A stretch of 64,000 nucleotides of DNA from Betaproteobacteria bacterium SG8_41 (GTDB lineage Bacteria > Pseudomonadota > Gammaproteobacteria > Burkholderiales > SG8-41), in NCBI GenBank assembly GCA_001303585.1, contig LJTT01000004.1, positions 54,440-118,439 on the forward strand, written 5' to 3'. Every line of letters begins with the position of its first letter. Positions within the stretch are counted from its first letter, which is position 1. The notes below the pieces were generated by a model, which saw nothing but the letters and a program-made list of their open reading frames with translations, was not told the origin of the DNA and ran no database searches. This document shows positions 1 to 9,649 of the stretch, piece after piece. The position numbers were made by a program, and so were the translations under genes.

Positions 1-1315
1 GCGGGTGAGCGCAAAGACCGGAGAAGGCGTCGCCGACATACTTGAGGCGGTCATTTCGCGAATCCCGCCCCCCAAAGGTGACCTGAATGCGCCGCTGAAG
101 GCGCTGGTCATTGACTCGTGGTTCGACAACTACGTCGGAGTCGTCATGCTTGTGCGCGTGGTCGATGGCGAGTTGAAGCCCGGAGACCGGATCCGCTTGA
201 TGTCGACTGGCGCCGTTCATCTGTGCGAGCAACTGGGTGTGTTCACGCCCAAGGCGTTAGCAAAGAACGTGCTCGGGGCCGGCGAGGTCGGTTACGTGAC
301 CGCCGGGATCAAGGAGCTCACGGCGGCCCGGGTCGGCGACACGCTGACGCTGATGGATCGGCCCGTCGCGCAGCCGCTGCCCGGTTTCAAGGAAATAAAG
401 CCCCAAGTATTCGCCGGCTTATACCCGGTCGACGCCAGCAACTACGGGGCGCTGCGGGAAGCGCTGGAGAAGCTGCGCCTCAATGATTCCTCGTTGCGGT
501 TCGAGCCCGAGTCTTCCCAGGCGCTCGGTTTTGGCTTTCGTTGCGGTTTCCTAGGGCTGCTGCATCTGGACATCGTCCAGGAACGGCTCGAGCGCGAATA
601 CGGAATGAATTTGATCACCACCGCCCCAACGGTGATCTATCAGGTCTTGCTGCAGGACGGTGCGGTGACCGAAATTGAAAATCCGTCGAAGCTCCCTGAT
701 CCAAGCAAGGTTGCCGAAATCCGCGAGCCGATCATTACCGCGTCGATTCTCGTTCCGCACGATTTCGTCGGTCCTGTGCTCACTCTGTGCAACCAGAAGC
801 GGGGCATCCAGCGCAACATGCAGTACCTCGGGCGCCAGGTGATGCTTTCGTACGAACTGCCGCTGAACGAAGTGGTCATGGATTTCTTTGACCGCCTGAA
901 GTCGGTGTCGCGAGGCTATGCGTCTCTCGATTATGACTTCCTCGAATACCGCGCGGCGGATCTCGTGCGACTCGATATCCTGATAAATGGAGACCGTGTC
1001 GATGCGCTGTCGCTGATCATTCATCGTGAAAATGCCCAGCACCGGGGCCGTGACCTCGCGGTGAAGATGCGTCAGCTCATCCCGCGCCAGATGTTCGACG
1101 TGGCCGTTCAGGCAGCCATCGGCTCCCACATTATTGCGCGGGAGACGGTAAAGGCCATGCGCAAGAATGTGCTTGCGAAGTGCTACGGCGGCGATATTAC
1201 GCGCAAGAAAAAACTACTGGAAAAGCAAAAGGCAGGCAAGAAACGCATGAAGCAGGTAGGAAGTGTCGAAATTCCTCAGGAAGCGTTTCTGGCCATCCTG
1301 CAGGTGGAAAAGTAA
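1..1315 (+). CDS. lepA: Elongation factor 4 (LepA), C-terminal part
   Basis: LepA is a ribosome-bound translational GTPase that remodels stalled ribosomes or assists initiation. The window cuts the gene: the frame is open from base 2 and the first residues (VSAKTGEGV) match the end of the GTPase domain (the G5 region, SAK), so the P-loop lies upstream of the window. What remains, about 437 residues, covers the EF-Tu-like domain II, the EF-G-like domains III and V and the LepA-specific C-terminal domain (residues [19 protein letters not shown] near the end are a family hallmark). The stop codon overlaps the start of a 30-codon ORF (TAATG), and lepB follows. The GTG at base 5 is not a true start. 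Confidence 0.97.
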   Translation, partial: RVSAKTGEGVADILEAVISRIPPPKGDLNAPLKALVIDSWFDNYVGVVMLVRVVDGELKPGDRIRLMSTGAVHLCEQLGVFTPKALAKNVLGAGEVGYVTAGIKELTAARVGDTLTLMDRPVAQPLPGFKEIKPQVFAGLYPVDASNYGALREALEKLRLNDSSLRFEPESSQALGFGFRCGFLGLLHLDIVQERLEREYGMNLITTAPTVIYQVLLQDGAVTEIENPSKLPDPSKVAEIREPIITASILVPHDFVGPVLTLCNQKRGIQRNMQYLGRQVMLSYELPLNEVVMDFFDRLKSVSRGYASLDYDFLEYRAADLVRLDILINGDRVDALSLIIHRENAQHRGRDLAVKMRQLIPRQMFDVAVQAAIGSHIIARETVKAMRKNVLAKCYGGDITRKKKLLEKQKAGKKRMKQVGSVEIPQEAFLAILQVEK

Positions 1316-1407
1316 TGGTCAGCAGCAAGCAGTCAGCGCTAAGCGGTCGGGTGGAGCAGTTTCTTCCGCCGCCCGCCTACGACTCGCCGCTCACGGGTGT
1401 TGAATGA
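1315..1407 (+). CDS. 30-residue ORF linking lepA and lepB
   Basis: A small ORF fills the lepA-lepB gap exactly. Its ATG overlaps the lepA stop (TAATG at 1313-1317) and its TGA overlaps the lepB start (ATGA at 1404-1407). The product starts [10 protein letters not shown] and ends SPLTGVE; it has no membrane segment and no recognisable family. The double overlap makes it a good candidate for a translational coupling peptide passing ribosomes from lepA to lepB. That is inference from geometry; the peptide itself may have no function. Confidence 0.5.
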   Translation: MVSSKQSALSGRVEQFLPPPAYDSPLTGVE

Positions 1408-2207
1408 ATTTTGCGCTGATCATGTTCCTGCTGCTGGTCGCCACCGGCGCGATCTGGCTGCTCGACCATTTCGTTCTGCGCGCGCGCCGAGCGGCGGGCC
1501 GCCCCGAGCCTTGGTGGGTCGAGTACCCGAAAAGCTTCTTTCCCGTCATACTCGTCGTGTTTCTGCTGCGCTCGTTCCTGGTGGAGCCGTTCAAGATTCC
1601 CTCCGGTTCGATGTTGCCGACACTGCTAATCGGTGATTTCATTCTGGTGAACAAGTACACGTATGGAATCCGCGTGCCCATCGTTAACCGCAAGATCGCC
1701 TCGATCAATTTTCCGCGACGCGGTGAAGTCATGGTCTTTCGCTACCCGGAAAATCCGTCGCTCGATTACATAAAACGTGTCGTGGGTCTCCCTGGCGACA
1801 AGATCGCCTATCGCGACAAGCGCCTCTGGATCAATGGCTCGCCGGTCAAGATGGAGCCCGATGGCGAGTACACCTATGTGGAGTCGGGTCCCAATTTCGT
1901 CTCGGCCCAGCGCCTGACGGAAACACTCGGCGACCGACATCACGCCGTGCTGGTTCAGCGTAACGTTCCGAGCGTGCATCCCGCGGGTGTGCGAATGTTT
2001 CCCTTCCGAGAGAATTGTGCCTACAATGAGACGGGATTCAGCTGCACGGTACCGCCAGGGCATTATTTCCTCATGGGTGATAACCGTGACAGCAGCAGCG
2101 ACAGCCGTTATTGGGGATTCGTCCCCGAAGCGAACATCGTCGGAAAGGCATTCGTAATCTGGTGGAACTTCGACGACTTCGGACGAATTGGACAGGTGAT
2201 CAAGTGA
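1404..2207 (+). CDS. lepB: Signal peptidase I
   Basis: Inner-membrane serine protease that removes Sec and Tat signal peptides on the periplasmic side. The 267-residue protein has two N-terminal membrane segments (about residues 3-22 and 45-60). The family motif SGSMLPTL follows with nucleophile Ser69, then YIKRVVGLPGD with general-base Lys124, and finally the conserved GDNRDSSSDSRYWG box. Length is normal for betaproteobacteria. The ATG overlaps the stop of the preceding 30-codon ORF, and the DUF4845 gene begins at or just after the lepB stop, so it looks like one operon with lepA, rnc and era. Confidence 0.97.
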   Translation: MNFALIMFLLLVATGAIWLLDHFVLRARRAAGRPEPWWVEYPKSFFPVILVVFLLRSFLVEPFKIPSGSMLPTLLIGDFILVNKYTYGIRVPIVNRKIASINFPRRGEVMVFRYPENPSLDYIKRVVGLPGDKIAYRDKRLWINGSPVKMEPDGEYTYVESGPNFVSAQRLTETLGDRHHAVLVQRNVPSVHPAGVRMFPFRENCAYNETGFSCTVPPGHYFLMGDNRDSSSDSRYWGFVPEANIVGKAFVIWWNFDDFGRIGQVIK

Positions 2208-2218
2208 GGGGATTGCAC

Positions 2219-2578
2219 ATGCACGGGCAAAGAGGCTTAACTCTGTCAGGATTTCTCCTTTGGGCAGTCGTGGTAATCATCGCATTGTTGCTCGGTTTCA
2301 AGCTTTTTCCAGCGTACTACGAATACTATTCCATCAAGAGAACGTTCAATGTCATCGCTAAAGACGAGACGCTGCGCGGGTTGACCAAGAGAGATGTCGA
2401 AAGCTCGTTTGTGAGGCGCGCGACAATGGAGAATATCCAGGCCCTTGGTCCTTATGACCTTGCGATCAACAAGGTGGGCGACCAATGGGTCATCGAGGCC
2501 CAGTATTCCGTGCAGGTGCCGCTGTTCGGGAATCTCAGCGCGTGCATGGACTTCGCCCCGCGTTCCGACAACAATTAG
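2219..2578 (+). CDS. DUF4845 membrane protein
   Basis: Small protein (119 residues from the ATG) with one N-terminal membrane helix after [11 protein letters not shown], which resembles a pilin-like leader, followed by a periplasmic domain of about 85 residues. DUF4845 genes are commonly found between lepB and rnc in beta- and gammaproteobacteria; no biochemical function is established to my knowledge. A GTG at 2204, overlapping the lepB stop, is an in-frame alternative start adding five residues. The position suggests co-expression with lepB and rnc. Confidence 0.85.
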   Translation: MHGQRGLTLSGFLLWAVVVIIALLLGFKLFPAYYEYYSIKRTFNVIAKDETLRGLTKRDVESSFVRRATMENIQALGPYDLAINKVGDQWVIEAQYSVQVPLFGNLSACMDFAPRSDNN

Positions 2579-2603
2579 GCGCGCACGGTCTGGTTATCGC
2601 CGA

Positions 2604-3275
2604 ATGGACCTTGAGGGCTTCGCGCTCCAAATAAATTATCGCTTCAACGACCCCGGGATATTGCAGCGGGCGCTGACGCACCGCAGTTTCAGCGCGATTC
2701 ACAACGAGCGTCTGGAATTTCTGGGCGACAGTGTGGTCAACTGTGTCGTCGCTCTCGAGCTTTATCAGAAGTTTCCACGTCTTGCCGAAGGCGAGTTGTC
2801 ACGGTTGCGCGCAAGCCTCGTCAATCAGCACTCCCTTGCGGCGATCGCGTATCGACTTGAACTGGGCGAGCAGCTGCGGCTCGGCGAAGGCGAACTGAAG
2901 AGCGGCGGGGTGCGGCGCCCCTCCATTCTTGCCGACGCAGTCGAGGCATTGGTCGGCGCCGCATTTCTTGACGGCGGCTTCACTGCGGCCCGCAGCGTTG
3001 TCATAACGATTTTCGGGAATGCACTCGACTCGATCGACCCCGCGACCTTGGGCAAGGACCCCAAGACGCTGCTGCAGGAATATCTGCAAGCCCGCAAGAT
3101 CGGCTTGCCTCAGTACACGGTGCTGGCGACGCGGGGGGAAGCGCACGAGCAGCAGTTTCAAGTGGAGTGTCTGATACCCGATCTCGGCGTGCGCTCGCAG
3201 GGGGAGGGCAGCAGCCGGCGCAGCGCCGAGCAGGAGGCTGCGCGGCAGGCTTATGAACTCGCGACACGCGCCTGA
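2604..3275 (+). CDS. rnc: Ribonuclease III
   Basis: Double-strand-specific endoribonuclease that processes rRNA precursors and structured mRNAs. The 223-residue protein has the signature [10 protein letters not shown] at residues 35-44 (E38, D42) and a second acidic pair in [17 protein letters not shown] (D111, E114), the Mg-binding catalytic residues. A C-terminal dsRNA-binding domain spans about residues 155-223. The frame is open upstream, but the family start [16 protein letters not shown] is at 2604. The 3' end overlaps era by 23 bases, the classical rnc-era coupling. Confidence 0.96.
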   Translation: MDLEGFALQINYRFNDPGILQRALTHRSFSAIHNERLEFLGDSVVNCVVALELYQKFPRLAEGELSRLRASLVNQHSLAAIAYRLELGEQLRLGEGELKSGGVRRPSILADAVEALVGAAFLDGGFTAARSVVITIFGNALDSIDPATLGKDPKTLLQEYLQARKIGLPQYTVLATRGEAHEQQFQVECLIPDLGVRSQGEGSSRRSAEQEAARQAYELATRA

Positions 3276-4167
3276 GGCCAAGGCCAAGCACCGGGCTGGC
3301 TATGTCGCCATCGCCGGGCGCCCCAACGTCGGCAAGTCGACCCTGCTCAACCGGCTCGTTGGTGCCAAGGTAAGCATAACCTCGAGCAAGCCCCAAACGA
3401 CGCGCCAAAGGATCACCGGGATCGTGACCCGGCCCGACGCCCAAATTGCATTCGTCGACACGCCGGGCTACCAGACTGAGCATCGCTCCGCGCTCAATCG
3501 TCTGATGAACCGCAGCGTCACGACAGGCCTGCAGGAAGCCGACGCCATCGTCTGGGTCGTAGAGGCACTGAAATTCAGTCGTGCAGACGAGGCCGTTGCG
3601 CGGCTACTCCCGCAGAATGTTCCGGTCGTCCTTGCAATCAACAAGATCGACCTCGTGCGGGACAAAAAACAACTCTTGCCCTTCATGGAGCAGTTAGCGG
3701 GCACGCGCGAGTTTGCCGCCATTGTTCCCGTTTCGGCACAAAAACGACAGCAGATCGAGGGGCTCCTGGAGGCGCTGGTGAGCGTTCTGCCCGAAGGGCC
3801 ACCACTGTTCGAGGAAGACGAGATCACTACTGCCAGCGAGCGTTTTCTCGCTGGAGAACTATTGCGTGAGAAACTGGTTCGGCTGCTTGGCGAAGAGCTG
3901 CCCTATGCAACGACAGTGCAGATCGACGAGTTCAAGGTTGTGGGCGGTATGCGCCACATACACGGCACCGTGCTCGTGGACAAAGCCAGCCAGAAAGGCA
4001 TCGTAATCGGAAAGAACGGGCAGAAGCTGAAGGAGGTCGCGACGCAGGCGCGACATGACATGGAGCGCCTGTTTGGCGGACGGGTTTTCCTCGAGGTCTG
4101 GGTTCGCGTCAAACGCGGCTGGGGGCGCACGGACGCAGACCTTCGGCGTGCCGGCTACCAGGACTAG
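3253..4167 (+). CDS. era: GTPase Era
   Basis: Essential GTPase that binds the 3' end of 16S rRNA during 30S maturation. The 304-residue protein shows the P-loop GRPNVGKST at 22-30, the G3 motif DTPGY, the G4 motif NKID and a C-terminal KH domain ending in a strongly basic tail. It starts inside rnc (23-base overlap), implying translational coupling. A 100-base gap with no visible gene separates it from recO. Confidence 0.97.
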   Translation: MNSRHAPEAKAKHRAGYVAIAGRPNVGKSTLLNRLVGAKVSITSSKPQTTRQRITGIVTRPDAQIAFVDTPGYQTEHRSALNRLMNRSVTTGLQEADAIVWVVEALKFSRADEAVARLLPQNVPVVLAINKIDLVRDKKQLLPFMEQLAGTREFAAIVPVSAQKRQQIEGLLEALVSVLPEGPPLFEEDEITTASERFLAGELLREKLVRLLGEELPYATTVQIDEFKVVGGMRHIHGTVLVDKASQKGIVIGKNGQKLKEVATQARHDMERLFGGRVFLEVWVRVKRGWGRTDADLRRAGYQD

Positions 4168-4267
4168 CGATGGGTGTGCTGACCCTTCAACAATACGCAA
4201 GCTGCGCCAAGATGCGATCGGCATCGCGCCCGCTTCTGGCTTGCCATTTCCGAATTCCTGAGACCGA

Positions 4268-4999
4268 ATGAGCACTCGCGGCCAAGTTAGACAGGACGCG
4301 CAACCGGGCTTCGTGCTTCATAGTTACCCGTTCCGGGAAACGAGTCTCGTGGTGGAGACGTTCACGCGCGATCATGGCCGCATCGCGCTCGTCGCGCGCG
4401 GCGCCCGGCGCCCGCGTTCTTCGTTGCGTGGCGTGCTGCTGTCGTTTCAGCCGCTCCTGTTGTCCTGGACGGGGCGATCGGAGCTGCGCACGCTCACCCG
4501 TGCCGAATGGCAGGGAGCCTATACGGCTCTCAGAGGCGAGACCCTGATGTGTGGTTTCTATCTGAATGAGCTGCTACTGAAGCTGCTGCCACGCGATGAT
4601 CCCCATGAGCGGCTCCACGGAATCTATCAGGCCACGCTGGCGGCGCTCGCGGCGGATGCGGAGCACGAGAGCATTTTGCGCCGTTTCGAGCTTCAGCTGT
4701 TGCGCGAGCTGGGTTACGCAGTGATGCTCGACCGCGACGCGGAGACAGGGGACGTCATTCATCCGGATCAGCGCTACGTCTATGTGGTCGAGCGCGGGCC
4801 AGTCGCCGCCGAGACCTCCGCTTCCGGAAAGGGCGTAGAATTGGCTGGCCAGACGCTACTTGACATGCAGTCCAGCAAGTTCGACAGTGCTGTCACGCAG
4901 CAGCAGAGCAAAGCGCTGATGCGTGCCCTGATCAACCACTACCTCGGAAAACAAGTGCTGCACACGCGGCAGATGCTGCGCGAGCTCCAGGATCTATGA
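4268..4999 (+). CDS. recO: DNA repair protein RecO
   Basis: RecO works with RecF and RecR to load RecA on gapped DNA. The 243-residue protein has the N-terminal OB-fold ([36 protein letters not shown]) and the helical C-terminal domain ending [10 protein letters not shown]. The order era-recO-pdxJ-acpS is conserved in proteobacteria. Its end overlaps the pdxJ start by four bases (ATGA). Confidence 0.95.
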   Translation: MSTRGQVRQDAQPGFVLHSYPFRETSLVVETFTRDHGRIALVARGARRPRSSLRGVLLSFQPLLLSWTGRSELRTLTRAEWQGAYTALRGETLMCGFYLNELLLKLLPRDDPHERLHGIYQATLAALAADAEHESILRRFELQLLRELGYAVMLDRDAETGDVIHPDQRYVYVVERGPVAAETSASGKGVELAGQTLLDMQSSKFDSAVTQQQSKALMRALINHYLGKQVLHTRQMLRELQDL

Positions 5000-5718
5000 C
5001 ACTCCTCGGCGTCAATATCGATCACGTGGCGACGTTGCGGCAGGCACGTGGAACCCGCTACCCCAGTCCGATCGACGCGGCGCTGGCCGCAGAGGAAGCG
5101 GGGGCGGACTACATTACACTGCATCTGCGGGAAGATCGCCGCCATATCCAGGACGCTGACGTAGAGCAACTGCGGAAGTTGCTGAGGACCCGGATGAACC
5201 TTGAAGCCGCCGTCACCGAGGAAATGATGACTTTTGCCCGGCGCGTCAGACCGGATGACGTCTGCCTGGTGCCCGAGCGGCGTGCCGAAGTGACGACGGA
5301 AGGCGGACTCGACGTTGCCCGCAACCTGGAGCGCGTGCGGCAGGCTTGCCGCTGTCTGGGAGATGCCAGCATCCGCGTGTCACTGTTCGTCGATCCCGAT
5401 ACCGACCAGATCGATGCAGCGCTGGCAGCGGGTGCGCCGGTGATCGAGTTACACACGGGCCGCTACGCGGACGCTCCTGATCCGGCCGAAGCGTTGCGAG
5501 AGCTTGATCAGATTCGCCGGGCAGCAAGGTATGCGAACAGCAAGGGCCTTTACGTGAACGCCGGGCACGGCCTCAACTACGACAACGTAAAGCCGGTAGC
5601 CGCGATAAACGAAATCCGCGAGCTCAATATCGGCCACGCCATCGTGGCCCAGGCGGTGTTTGTCGGCATGGTTCGGGCGGTGCGTGACATGAAGGCAGCT
5701 ATCGCTGCGGCGGCATGA
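4996..5718 (+). CDS. pdxJ: Pyridoxine 5'-phosphate synthase
   Basis: Condenses 1-deoxyxylulose 5-phosphate with 3-amino-2-oxopropyl phosphate in the last ring-forming step of DXP-dependent vitamin B6 synthesis. The 240-residue TIM-barrel protein has the characteristic [17 protein letters not shown] start, the central CLVPERR and the conserved ELHTGRYAD segment. Its end overlaps acpS by four bases, as in many proteobacteria. Confidence 0.97.
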   Translation: MTLLGVNIDHVATLRQARGTRYPSPIDAALAAEEAGADYITLHLREDRRHIQDADVEQLRKLLRTRMNLEAAVTEEMMTFARRVRPDDVCLVPERRAEVTTEGGLDVARNLERVRQACRCLGDASIRVSLFVDPDTDQIDAALAAGAPVIELHTGRYADAPDPAEALRELDQIRRAARYANSKGLYVNAGHGLNYDNVKPVAAINEIRELNIGHAIVAQAVFVGMVRAVRDMKAAIAAAA

Positions 5719-6095
5719 TCTACGGGATCGGCATCGACGTCGTGGAGCCGCGGCGGGTGGCGCGGCTGATCGAAGAATATGGCGATCGCTTTGCGCGACG
5801 CGTGCTGACACCGCTCGAGTGGCCCGGCTATCTGAGGACTGTGCGCCCAGTGCTGTTCCTGGCAAACCGCTTCGCCGCCAAGGAGGCTTTTTCCAAGGCT
5901 ATGGGCACCGGGTTCCGTTATCCGGTAACCTTGCAGTGCATAAGTGTCGTGCAGAACCGCGCAGGAAAACCAGGCTTTTCATTCCATCCCAACCTGGAGC
6001 AGCTGGTGAAATCCCGCGGGATCGTGAACCATCATCTGACAATCAGCGACGAGGCGGCATTGGCTTGCGCCTGCGTCGTACTCGAGGCTCAATGA
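5715..6095 (+). CDS. acpS: Holo-[acyl-carrier-protein] synthase
   Basis: Transfers 4'-phosphopantetheine from CoA to acyl carrier protein. The 126-residue protein carries the two AcpS motifs: [11 protein letters not shown] with Mg-ligand Asp8, and [11 protein letters not shown] with Glu57. The acpP substrate is encoded 26 kb away at 32.5-32.7 kb. Starts and stops overlap pdxJ upstream and nagZ downstream. Confidence 0.96.
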   Translation: MIYGIGIDVVEPRRVARLIEEYGDRFARRVLTPLEWPGYLRTVRPVLFLANRFAAKEAFSKAMGTGFRYPVTLQCISVVQNRAGKPGFSFHPNLEQLVKSRGIVNHHLTISDEAALACACVVLEAQ

Positions 6096-7156
6096 CCAAG
6101 ACCCTGCCACTTGGACCGGTGATGCTGGATGTTGCAGGCACCGAGCTTACTGCTGACGACCGCAAGCGGCTTGCGCATCCTCTGACTGGCGGCGTCATCC
6201 TGTTCTCGCGCAACTACGAGGATTCCAGGCAGCTCACGCAGCTCACGCGCGAGATCCATGCGCTGCGCAGCCCGTCGCTGATCATTGCGGTTGATCATGA
6301 GGGCGGACGCGTGCAGCGTTTTCGGGAGGGATTCACCGCGATCCCCGCGATGCGCGAGCTGGGACTCGCGTGGAACGCCGGGGCGCAGCAGGCCAGGCAA
6401 ATCACTCAGGCAGTCGGTTTCGTGCTCTCATCGGAACTGCGAGCGCATGGTATTGACATTACCTTCGCCCCGGTTCTGGACGTGGATTACGGCAGCAGCA
6501 GCGTCATCGGCGACCGGGCATTCCACTCTGATGCGCGCATCGTCGCGGAACTAGCGCGCGCCCTGATACAGGGATTCAAGCAGGCTGGAATGACGGGTGT
6601 CGGGAAGCACTTTCCCGGGCATGGCCACGTGCGCGCCGATTCCCATCTCGAAGTTCCGGTAGATGAGCGTGCGTACACTGAAATCGAGGCGAGCGACCTG
6701 GTGCCGTTTCGGCGACTGATTGGAGCCGGGCTCGGTGGCATCATGCCGGCCCACGTCATCTACCCGAGCGTGGATGACCGTCCGGCTGGTTTCTCGCCTG
6801 TATGGCTGAAAAAGATCCTGCGTGGCGAGCTGGGATTCGATGGGATCGTTTTCAGCGACGATCTCAACATGGAAGGGGCGAGCGTCGCTGGCGGATTCGT
6901 TGAGCGGGCCCGGATCGCGCTCGACGCCGGCTGCGACATGGTTCTCATCTGCAACAACGCACCGGCAGTCGATGAGCTCTACGGAGCGTTCAACTACCTG
7001 ATGCCGGCAGTGAGCCTGGCACGGCTCGGCCGGATGCACGGACGGCCGGATGCCGAGGACATGATCGGGCTGCGCGAGGATTCCCGCTACGCCCAGGCGT
7101 TGCATGCCATGTCCGGTATCGGCGCGCACGACGGGGAATTGCCGCTCGGCACATGA
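6092..7156 (+). CDS. nagZ: Beta-N-acetylhexosaminidase (cell-wall recycling)
   Basis: Cytoplasmic GH3 glycosidase that removes GlcNAc from anhydromuropeptides during peptidoglycan recycling. The 354-residue protein has the GH3/NagZ loop KHFPGHGHVRADSH at residues 172-185, which supplies the catalytic Asp-His pair, and FSDDLNMEGA near residue 255 with the nucleophilic Asp. The open frame runs upstream through acpS, but [16 protein letters not shown] at 6092 is the family start and overlaps the acpS stop (ATGA). Its end overlaps the next gene by four bases. Confidence 0.96.
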   Translation: MTKTLPLGPVMLDVAGTELTADDRKRLAHPLTGGVILFSRNYEDSRQLTQLTREIHALRSPSLIIAVDHEGGRVQRFREGFTAIPAMRELGLAWNAGAQQARQITQAVGFVLSSELRAHGIDITFAPVLDVDYGSSSVIGDRAFHSDARIVAELARALIQGFKQAGMTGVGKHFPGHGHVRADSHLEVPVDERAYTEIEASDLVPFRRLIGAGLGGIMPAHVIYPSVDDRPAGFSPVWLKKILRGELGFDGIVFSDDLNMEGASVAGGFVERARIALDAGCDMVLICNNAPAVDELYGAFNYLMPAVSLARLGRMHGRPDAEDMIGLREDSRYAQALHAMSGIGAHDGELPLGT

Positions 7157-8076
7157 GCGCTCACCGGCACCGCCGGCCTGCTGTGCGCGGTGCTGCATTC
7201 ACGACCGCGCTCGTCATCACGCTGGGCTACGCTGCAGTCGAGTTCGCCGGTGGCCTATGGACCGGCTCCCTGGCGCTGTTGAGCGATTCCGGGCACATGC
7301 TCTCCGATGCGCTCGCTCTCGGGCTGGCAGCCATCGCCGCCTGGCTCGCGCGACGCCCTGCGGGTCACCGCCATTCCTACGGCTGGGCGAGGGCGGAAGT
7401 GATCGGCGCGACGCTTAACAGCCTCCTGATGCTTGTGATCATCACGGCCTTGGTTGTGGAGGCGGTCTCCCGCCTCCTGGACCCGCGCCCCGTCGCGGCC
7501 CTCGGAATGACGGTCATCGCGTTGGTGGGCATGGGCGTCAACGCCCTTGTGATCTGGATCATGAGCCGCGCCGAAATGACCCTGAACGCGCGCGCAGCGT
7601 TACTGCACGTTATCGGGGATCTCGTGAGCTCGTTCGCGGCGCTCATCGCCGGGGCCGTCATTTATTTCACCGGCTGGCTTCCGATCGACCCGATTCTTTC
7701 GCTCGTGATCGCAGCGCTCATAATGATTTCCACGATCAGGCTGCTGCGCGACACATTGCACGTGCTCATGGAAGGCGTGCCACCGGCGCTGGAACTGCAG
7801 CTCATCGGAAAGGCTCTGGCGGGTATGCCGGGCGTCGTCTCGGTTCACGACCTTCACGTATGGAGCATTACGCCCGGACAGGTCGCGCTGTCGGCACACC
7901 TCGAGATCAATGACCTGCAGCAATGGCCTGCGATCCTCGCCGCGGCCACCGCTCTCGCCCGGGATCGTTACGGCATCGGCCATGTAACTCTGCAACCCGA
8001 GGCTCATCGGCCCAAAGGTGCTCGAGGCACTTCGGTGATCCGCCTGTGGCCGCGCGGACGTCGCCCCAAGGCCTGA
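7153..8076 (+). CDS. Cation diffusion facilitator (Zn/Co/Cd efflux, CzcD type)
   Basis: Inner-membrane metal/proton antiporter. The 307-residue protein has six predicted membrane segments. The paired metal-site motifs of the CDF family are visible: HMLSDALAL (HxxxD) in TM2 and HVIGDLVSS (HxxxD) in TM5. A cytoplasmic C-terminal domain follows (VHDLHVWSITPGQVALSAHLEI). This HxxxD/HxxxD arrangement fits Zn- or Co-type members. It overlaps nagZ by four bases and converges on efp with only five bases between them. Confidence 0.93.
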   Translation: MSAHRHRRPAVRGAAFTTALVITLGYAAVEFAGGLWTGSLALLSDSGHMLSDALALGLAAIAAWLARRPAGHRHSYGWARAEVIGATLNSLLMLVIITALVVEAVSRLLDPRPVAALGMTVIALVGMGVNALVIWIMSRAEMTLNARAALLHVIGDLVSSFAALIAGAVIYFTGWLPIDPILSLVIAALIMISTIRLLRDTLHVLMEGVPPALELQLIGKALAGMPGVVSVHDLHVWSITPGQVALSAHLEINDLQQWPAILAAATALARDRYGIGHVTLQPEAHRPKGARGTSVIRLWPRGRRPKA

Positions 8077-8081
8077 GGCAT

Positions 8082-8648
8082 TTACGCGCGCTCGATATAC
8101 TCGCCCGTGTCGGTATTGACCTTGATACGCACCCCCTCCGTCAGGAACTGAGGTACCTGAACGGTGAGGCCGGTCTCGGTCTTGGCAGGCTTGAATGATC
8201 CCGTGGCCGTCGCGCCCTTGAGATTGGGCTCGGTCTCGACGATGGTCAGCGTCACGCTGGCCGGAAGCTGCACGCCAATCGGCCGGTCATTGTGGAAATT
8301 TACCTGCACTTCGACGTTCGGCATGAGGAAGCCGGCCTGCCCCTCGAGAAAATCGGCGGGCAGGGCGAGCTGCTCGAACGATTCCTTGTCCATGAAGACG
8401 TAATTGTCGCCATCGAAGTAGAGATACTCCATCGCACGCTGCTCCACGAACGCGCGCTCGATCTTGTCTTCCGTGCGGATTCGCTCGTTGCGCTTGGTTC
8501 CCGACTCGATGTCCTTCATTTCGACCTGCATGAAGGCGCCGCCGCGGCCGCCCACGTGCACGTGATAGGATTTCAGCACGCGCCAGACCCGTTTGTCCCA
8601 TTCGATCAGGTTGCCCGCGCGAATTTCGGTTGCCAGTACTTTTGCCAT
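8082..8648 (-). CDS. efp: Elongation factor P with arginine at the modified loop position
   Basis: EF-P binds between the P and E sites and relieves stalling at polyproline. The 188-residue protein has the three beta-barrel domains (N-terminal KOW-like, central OB, C-terminal OB ending VDTNTGEY-like). The tip of domain I reads HVGGRGGAF with Arg35 where lysine-modified EF-Ps have Lys. The rest of the sequence (TKRNERIRT, QVNFHNDRPIGVQLP) resembles, from memory, the alphaproteobacterial type rather than the EarP/rhamnose type usual in betaproteobacteria (SGRNAAVVKMKLKN). No earP, epmA or epmB lies nearby. Start chosen at MAKVLATEIRAGN; the frame is open further upstream. Confidence 0.93.
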   Translation of the reverse strand: MAKVLATEIRAGNLIEWDKRVWRVLKSYHVHVGGRGGAFMQVEMKDIESGTKRNERIRTEDKIERAFVEQRAMEYLYFDGDNYVFMDKESFEQLALPADFLEGQAGFLMPNVEVQVNFHNDRPIGVQLPASVTLTIVETEPNLKGATATGSFKPAKTETGLTVQVPQFLTEGVRIKVNTDTGEYIERA

Positions 8649-8763
8649 CTCGATCGCTTCCGGAAAAACGCTAAATTTTAACCCAAGCGCCGCGAAGAGT
8701 TTGCCGGATTTTGAGGCGACAAACTCCTGTGCGGAAACGGCCCCCGAATGACTAGAACCATAG

Positions 8764-8850
8764 CCACGGAATCGCACGGAATGACACGGGCAAAGACCCA
8801 AGCCGATAACCGCCCGGCAATCATTTAAAACTTTCCGTGTGTTTCCGTGG
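8764..8850. repeat. Inverted repeat with 10-bp-phased CACGGAA units
   Basis: In the 217-base gap between the divergent efp and uracil-DNA glycosylase genes, the left arm (8764-8781) holds CCACGGAA and CACGGAA exactly 10 bp apart, with a third CACGG 10 bp further. The right arm (8833-8850) carries the reverse complements TTCCGTG and TTTCCGTGG with the same 10-bp phase. Arms match at about 15 of 18 positions. It could be a dispersed intergenic palindrome or a protein-binding site serving both promoters. Confidence 0.6.
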
Positions 8851-8865
8851 TTGTAAGGGTATCAA

Positions 8866-9567
8866 GTGCCTTCTAAGCCAAAATGGAGCTTCTCGGAATC
8901 CTGTCGCCGCTGCCCTCGGCTGGCGCGCTATCTCGAGCGCGTGCGCGCCGAGCATCCCGATTACCATGCCCGCCCGGTTCCGCCATTCGGCCCGCAGCGT
9001 GCGCGAGTCCTGATCGTCGGCCTGGCACCCGGCAAGCACGGCGCCAACCGTACCGGGCGCCCGTTCACTGGCGACTTTGCGGGCATCCTCCTATACGAGA
9101 TGCTCCATGAGTTCGGTTTTGCCTCGCGGCCGGTATCGGTCAGCGCTAGCGACGGGCTTCGCCTCGTGGATTGCCGCATCACCAACGCCGTGAAGTGTCT
9201 CCCGCCTGCAAACCGCCCGCAACCAATCGAAATTCGGCGCTGCAATCCCTATTTGGCCGAGGAGATCGGCTGGTTGCCGCCGGGAGCCGCAATCCTCGCG
9301 CTGGGCACGGTCGCGCATGCGGCCGTACTCATGGCGCTCGGCGTTGCACGCCGCGAGTATCCGTTCGGTCACGGGGCACGGCACGAGTTGCCGCGCCGGC
9401 TCGCGCTCTACGATAGCTATCACTGCAGCCGCTATAATACCCAGACGAAACGACTGACTCCGGCAATGTTCCGGAGCGTTGTGGCCGCGATCCGAACATA
9501 CCTTTCATGCCCGAAGACACTCTCAGCGTCCCCGGCGGGCCCGCACGGAAGGAAAGGCGGTCGTTAA
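8866..9567 (+). CDS. Uracil-DNA glycosylase, family 5 (UdgB)
   Basis: Removes uracil (and often other deaminated bases) from DNA in base excision repair. The 233-residue protein has Cys13 and Cys16 (SCRRC), NAVKCLPP and DSYHCSRYNTQT, which supply the four cysteines expected for the 4Fe-4S cluster. The active-site loop reads GLAPGKHGANRTGRPFTGD, typical of family 5. It starts at GTG 8866. It is read away from efp and its 3' end lies 82 bases before uvrC, so a DNA-repair pairing with uvrC is plausible. Confidence 0.92.
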   Translation: MPSKPKWSFSESCRRCPRLARYLERVRAEHPDYHARPVPPFGPQRARVLIVGLAPGKHGANRTGRPFTGDFAGILLYEMLHEFGFASRPVSVSASDGLRLVDCRITNAVKCLPPANRPQPIEIRRCNPYLAEEIGWLPPGAAILALGTVAHAAVLMALGVARREYPFGHGARHELPRRLALYDSYHCSRYNTQTKRLTPAMFRSVVAAIRTYLSCPKTLSASPAGPHGRKGGR

Positions 9568-9649
9568 CGGGATTTTGCCCGGCCCCCCCCGACGCCGCCA
9601 ACAGCTCGGTCATGCGCGGGTTACAGATCTGCGGACGCCGGCTGCTTCC

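Noticed and set aside
551..1129. Long - strand ORF inside lepA
   Set aside because: It is a shadow of lepA in the opposite strand; no family motif and no ribosome site.
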